The position numbers and the translations under genes were made by a program. Below, piece after piece: positions 63,613 to 64,000 of a stretch of DNA of 64,000 nt. The notes under the pieces were generated by a model. That model searched no databases. It was not told where the DNA came from and was given only the letters and a program-made list of their open reading frames with translations. The stretch comes from Bordetella genomosp. 2. GTDB taxonomy: Bacteria; Pseudomonadota; Gammaproteobacteria; Burkholderiales; Burkholderiaceae_B. The stretch spans positions 558,001 through 622,000 of the forward strand of contig NZ_NEVT01000003.1 in the NCBI RefSeq assembly GCF_002261345.1, given 5' to 3'. Each line of letters opens with the position of its first letter. The stretch's first letter is position 1.

Positions 63613-64000
63613 CTACGGGCGCTTGTAGGCCACGCAGTCCACCTCCACCTTGGCGTCGATCACCAGCCGCGATTCCACGCAGGCGCGCGCCGGCGGATGG
63701 TCGCCGAAGTACTCCCTGAACACCATGTTGAAAGCGGCGAAATCCCGCGGATCGTCGAGCCAGACGCCGCAGCGCACCACGTGCTCCGGGCCATAGCCGG
63801 CCTCGCGCAGGATCTGCAGCACATTGCCGATGGCCGCGCGCGACTGGGCCGTGATGCCGCCGTCGACCACCTCGCCGTCCTGCATGGGCACCTGGCCCGA
63901 CACGTACAGCCAGCCGTCGGCCTGCACGGCGCGGGCGAACGGCATGTGCTGGCCGCCCTGGCCGGTGCCGCCGGCCACGCCGTAGCGGATGATGCCGTTG
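63613..64000 (-). CDS. RidA/YjgF-family protein (5' end beyond the window)
   Basis: Partial: about 129 C-terminal residues are visible and the frame stays open to the window edge, so the start lies beyond 64000. RidA signatures are visible: FARAVQADGWLYVSGQVPMQ, DGGITAQSRAAIGNVLQILR and CVESRLVIDAKVEVDCVAYK, with the conserved Arg of the imine-binding pocket replaced or shifted near CVESRLV. The family hydrolyses reactive enamines/imines to oxo acids and ammonia; archetypal RidA activity is not certain for this subgroup. Convergent with the hydrolase, 11 nt away. Confidence 0.9.
   Translation of the reverse strand, partial: NGIIRYGVAGGTGQGGQHMPFARAVQADGWLYVSGQVPMQDGEVVDGGITAQSRAAIGNVLQILREAGYGPEHVVRCGVWLDDPRDFAAFNMVFREYFGDHPPARACVESRLVIDAKVEVDCVAYKRP

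Overview
The window is a GC-rich, densely packed betaproteobacterial chromosome segment. Its content fits Bordetella, most likely the B. bronchiseptica/parapertussis/pertussis group. Pointers are four Bug/TctC-type periplasmic binding proteins, the neighbours aat-bpt-pyrD, grpE-thioredoxin-dnaK-dnaJ behind hrcA and hemH, divergent bamE/fur, trxB/ftsK-lolA, and a porin of the Bordetella family. No insertion sequence, phage gene or CRISPR array is visible. The species call is inference; no 16S rRNA or species marker lies in the window.

Layout. 1-7.3 kb: the end of an AzlCD amino-acid exporter, RNA helicase rhlE, a thioredoxin-fold protein, an EI24/CysZ-like membrane protein, a CinA-type protein, an IclR regulator, an orphan Bug protein, and a phasin with a well-formed promoter between two inverted operator-like repeats. 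7.5-12.2 kb: a minus-strand run of NUDIX-aat-bpt-pyrD, two small unknowns, then tRNA-Cys and tRNA-Gly. 12.4-30.4 kb: an accessory block of about 18.3 kb that lies between two identical tRNA-Gly genes in direct orientation. It holds a DUF2478 protein with a coupled methyltransferase, a GST/LysR divergent pair, an IclR-controlled catabolic operon (Bug, acyl-CoA synthetase, citryl-CoA-lyase-like enzyme, two SDRs, Bug, amidase), a two-component system facing cstA-ybdD, another Bug protein and an unknown membrane-anchored protein.

30.6-43.3 kb: housekeeping genes murB, dapB, bamE, fur, recN, nadK, hrcA, hemH, a small repeat protein, and the heat-shock genes grpE, a thioredoxin-like gene, dnaK and dnaJ. 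Sigma-32-type promoters are legible before grpE and before dnaK. 43.4-54.6 kb: a DUF4148 protein, a large M16 peptidase, two small proteins, a VWA/MoxR pair divergent from two class I cytochromes c, a DUF1841 protein, icd and a porin with an AT-rich leader. 54.6-64 kb: a T4 endonuclease V-type repair glycosylase, a DUF4212/sodium:solute symporter pair, an SMR exporter, an Smr-domain protein, trxB, ftsK, lolA, an alpha/beta hydrolase and the end of a RidA-family gene.

The best candidates for something not described are the IclR operon with its paired operator, the repeated half-sites between the two-component system and cstA, the symporter carrying an inserted coiled coil and an EF-hand-like loop, and the 81-residue protein with a tandem ETFPASDP motif.
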